Source: an uncultured Butyricicoccus sp.
Lineage (GTDB): Bacteria; Bacillota; Clostridia; Oscillospirales; Butyricicoccaceae
DNA length: 15,160 nucleotides
Reading direction: 5' to 3'
NCBI GenBank assembly: GCA_900547195.1
Contig: URFQ01000060.1
Span: 1-15,160 of the forward strand
The first letter of the stretch is position 1, and every line of letters starts with the position of its first letter. Of the stretch, positions 14,857 to 15,160 are shown piece by piece. A program made the position numbers and the translations under genes. The notes beneath the pieces were generated by a model, which had not been told where the DNA came from, searched no databases, and worked only from the letters and a program-made list of their open reading frames with translations.

Positions 14857-14940
14857 ATGGTTACATACGAAGGGCTGTTTGCCTTTGCGCTTGTGATTAT
14901 CGGCGTGATCGGATTATGCTTTCAGCATAAAAAGAAATAA
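14857..14940 (+). CDS. Holin-like type I toxin, 27 residues
   Basis: ATG 14857 to TAA 14940 encodes a 27-residue peptide that begins MVTYEGLFAFALVII, continues through a single hydrophobic segment (about residues 7-22) and ends with the basic tail QHKKK. This is the layout of the putative holin-like toxin family (Hol_Tox; members usually start M-x-TYEALx and have one membrane helix), within the broader TxpA/Fst-like type I toxins. Expected action is insertion in the cytoplasmic membrane and loss of membrane function if antisense control fails. It has its own promoter, a masked ribosome site and a convergent antisense promoter. The family identity is strong; toxicity itself is inferred. Confidence 0.85.
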   Translation: MVTYEGLFAFALVIIGVIGLCFQHKKK

Positions 14941-15035
14941 CCGCCCCCACTGACATAAAGGAAGCGGCTTTCTTCTCGACTTAAAATCGATGTGAGGAAC
15001 AGCTGCCCTTATGCGGAGGGCAACCGTCTTGCTGG
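14928..15035 (-). ncRNA. Candidate antisense antitoxin RNA
   Basis: From the minus promoter at 15041-15070 a transcript should start near 15035 and run leftward. It would cover the 3' untranslated part of the toxin mRNA and reach the last toxin codons if it stops at the proximal terminator (about 105-110 bases). Read-through to the distal terminator at 14741 would give about 295 bases, complementary to the whole toxin mRNA. Its 5' part can fold GCCCT/AGGGC (15005-15021) and TCGA/TCGA (14976-14990) hairpins. The convergent 3' overlap matches the architecture of TxpA/RatA-type systems. Boundaries are predicted, not measured. Confidence 0.7.
14930..14967 (-). terminator. Proximal minus-strand terminator of the antisense RNA
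   Basis: On the minus strand CCGCTTCC (complement of 14960-14967) pairs with GGGGGCGG (complement of 14941-14948) over eight positions, two of them G-U, with an 11-base loop. It is followed by TTATTTCTTTTT, the complement of the toxin's Lys codons and stop. The plus-strand version loses the G-U pairs and ends in a weaker T-rich stretch. The loop is long, so strength is uncertain. Confidence 0.55.
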
Positions 15036-15040
15036 TGTTC

Positions 15041-15070
15041 ATTATACATCCTGCGCCCCGTCTTTGTCAA
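15041..15070 (-). promoter_or_regulatory. Sigma-A promoter of the antisense RNA
   Basis: On the minus strand a perfect TTGACA (complement of 15065-15070) and a perfect TATAAT (complement of 15041-15046) are 18 bases apart. This is slightly stronger by consensus than the toxin promoter, as expected for an unstable antitoxin RNA made in excess. The -35 box lies in the loop and stem of the plus-strand terminator. Confidence 0.85.
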
Positions 15071-15082
15071 GACGGGGCTTTT
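15055..15082 (+). terminator. Rho-independent terminator of the toxin mRNA
   Basis: GCCCCGTCTT (15055-15064) and AAGACGGGGC (15069-15078) form a perfect ten-pair stem with a TGTC loop, followed by TTTT at 15079-15082. It ends the toxin transcript (about 275 bases) and would also obstruct read-through from the upstream tail genes. It physically overlaps the minus-strand promoter. Confidence 0.85.
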
Positions 15083-15160
15083 GTTCAGAGTGTCCAAACG
15101 CGCATTTAAAAGAAATCAAAGAGAGAACAGGGTGCCGAGATCCCCGGATGGTTGGAACAA
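15083..15160 (+). other. Right edge, no supported gene
   Basis: No ORF with a convincing start is visible in the last 78 bases. A GTG at 15132 and an ATG at 15148 are open to the window edge but have no good ribosome site and too few codons to judge. The next PBSX-type tail genes (LysM/baseplate) would be expected just downstream. Confidence 0.5.

Larger units (their letters stand above)
14809..15035. repeat. Imperfect inverted repeat flanking the toxin gene
   Basis: Left arm: CCAGCAAGA (14809-14817), GGTTG (14827-14831) and GTTCCTC (14831-14837). Right arm, complementary and in mirror order: GAGGAAC (14994-15000), CAACC (15021-15025) and TCTTGCTGG (15027-15035). As a result the toxin mRNA and the antisense RNA start with the same sequence blocks, and the toxin mRNA can pair its leader with its own 3' region. 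The right arm carries an extra small hairpin (GCCCT/AGGGC, 15005-15021) between the blocks. Confidence 0.75.

Noticed and set aside
14941..14975. Plus-strand terminator immediately after the toxin stop (CCGC...GCGG then CTTTCTTCT)
   Set aside because: Only four contiguous pairs with a long loop on the plus strand. The perfect ten-pair stem at 15055-15082 is far better, and the element pairs well only on the minus strand.
15132..15160. Start of a downstream gene at GTG 15132 or ATG 15148
   Set aside because: Too few codons before the window ends and no convincing Shine-Dalgarno sequence.
1..15160. tRNA genes, CRISPR arrays, insertion sequences or integrase/att sites
   Set aside because: No cloverleaf-like sequence, regularly spaced repeats, transposase or integrase motifs were seen. 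The only notable repeats are the short inverted repeats listed.

Overview
This window is a GC-rich segment of a tailed-phage genome, most likely a prophage of a Gram-positive Clostridia-class host (a gut Oscillospiraceae or Ruminococcaceae relative would fit). The host guess is inference. It rests on strong AGGAGG-type ribosome sites before nearly every gene, on the protein families, and on a Firmicutes-type type I toxin. All protein genes I accept lie on the + strand and are tightly packed, with several 1-4 base or TGATG-type stop/start overlaps, as in a late operon.

Layout. Positions 1-1171 hold the end of an upstream gene (5' end outside the window), a cysteine-rich KTR-type zinc-ribbon protein, a small helical protein and a phage HNH endonuclease. 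A 207-base non-coding stretch (1172-1378) follows and is a candidate packaging (cos) region. Next come a ParB-like/N6-adenine methyltransferase fusion, the small terminase (P27 type), a small cysteine-rich ORF and the large terminase. The head module (5032-9109) has a two-helix membrane protein, an HK97-type portal, a ClpP-like prohead protease, a major capsid protein with an N-terminal scaffold-like segment, an unrecognised beta-rich protein in the decoration-protein position, and a head-tail connector. Completion proteins follow (9109-10647): a double-length head-closure-like protein, an HK97 gp10-like protein and a tail terminator. The tail is contractile and PBSX-like: sheath, tube, tail assembly chaperone with a programmed -1 frameshift (A_AAA_AAC at 12557-12563), and tape measure (12716-14740). 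The phage therefore joins an HK97-type head to a myovirus tail.

The most interesting region is 14741-15082. Between the tape measure and whatever tail genes lie downstream sits a compact type I toxin-antitoxin module. It has a near-consensus + promoter, a leader hairpin that buries the Shine-Dalgarno sequence, a 27-residue holin-like hydrophobic toxin, and a convergent near-consensus - promoter for an antisense RNA. Its terminators look strand-specific, and the - promoter is embedded in the + terminator. The two RNAs begin with similar sequence blocks because the module is flanked by an imperfect inverted repeat. The toxin mRNA can therefore also fold its 3' end onto its leader. This module was probably acquired on its own and is expected to act in maintenance of the prophage; that role is inference.

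The last 78 bases (15083-15160) hold no gene I can support. No tRNA, rRNA, CRISPR array or insertion sequence was seen.
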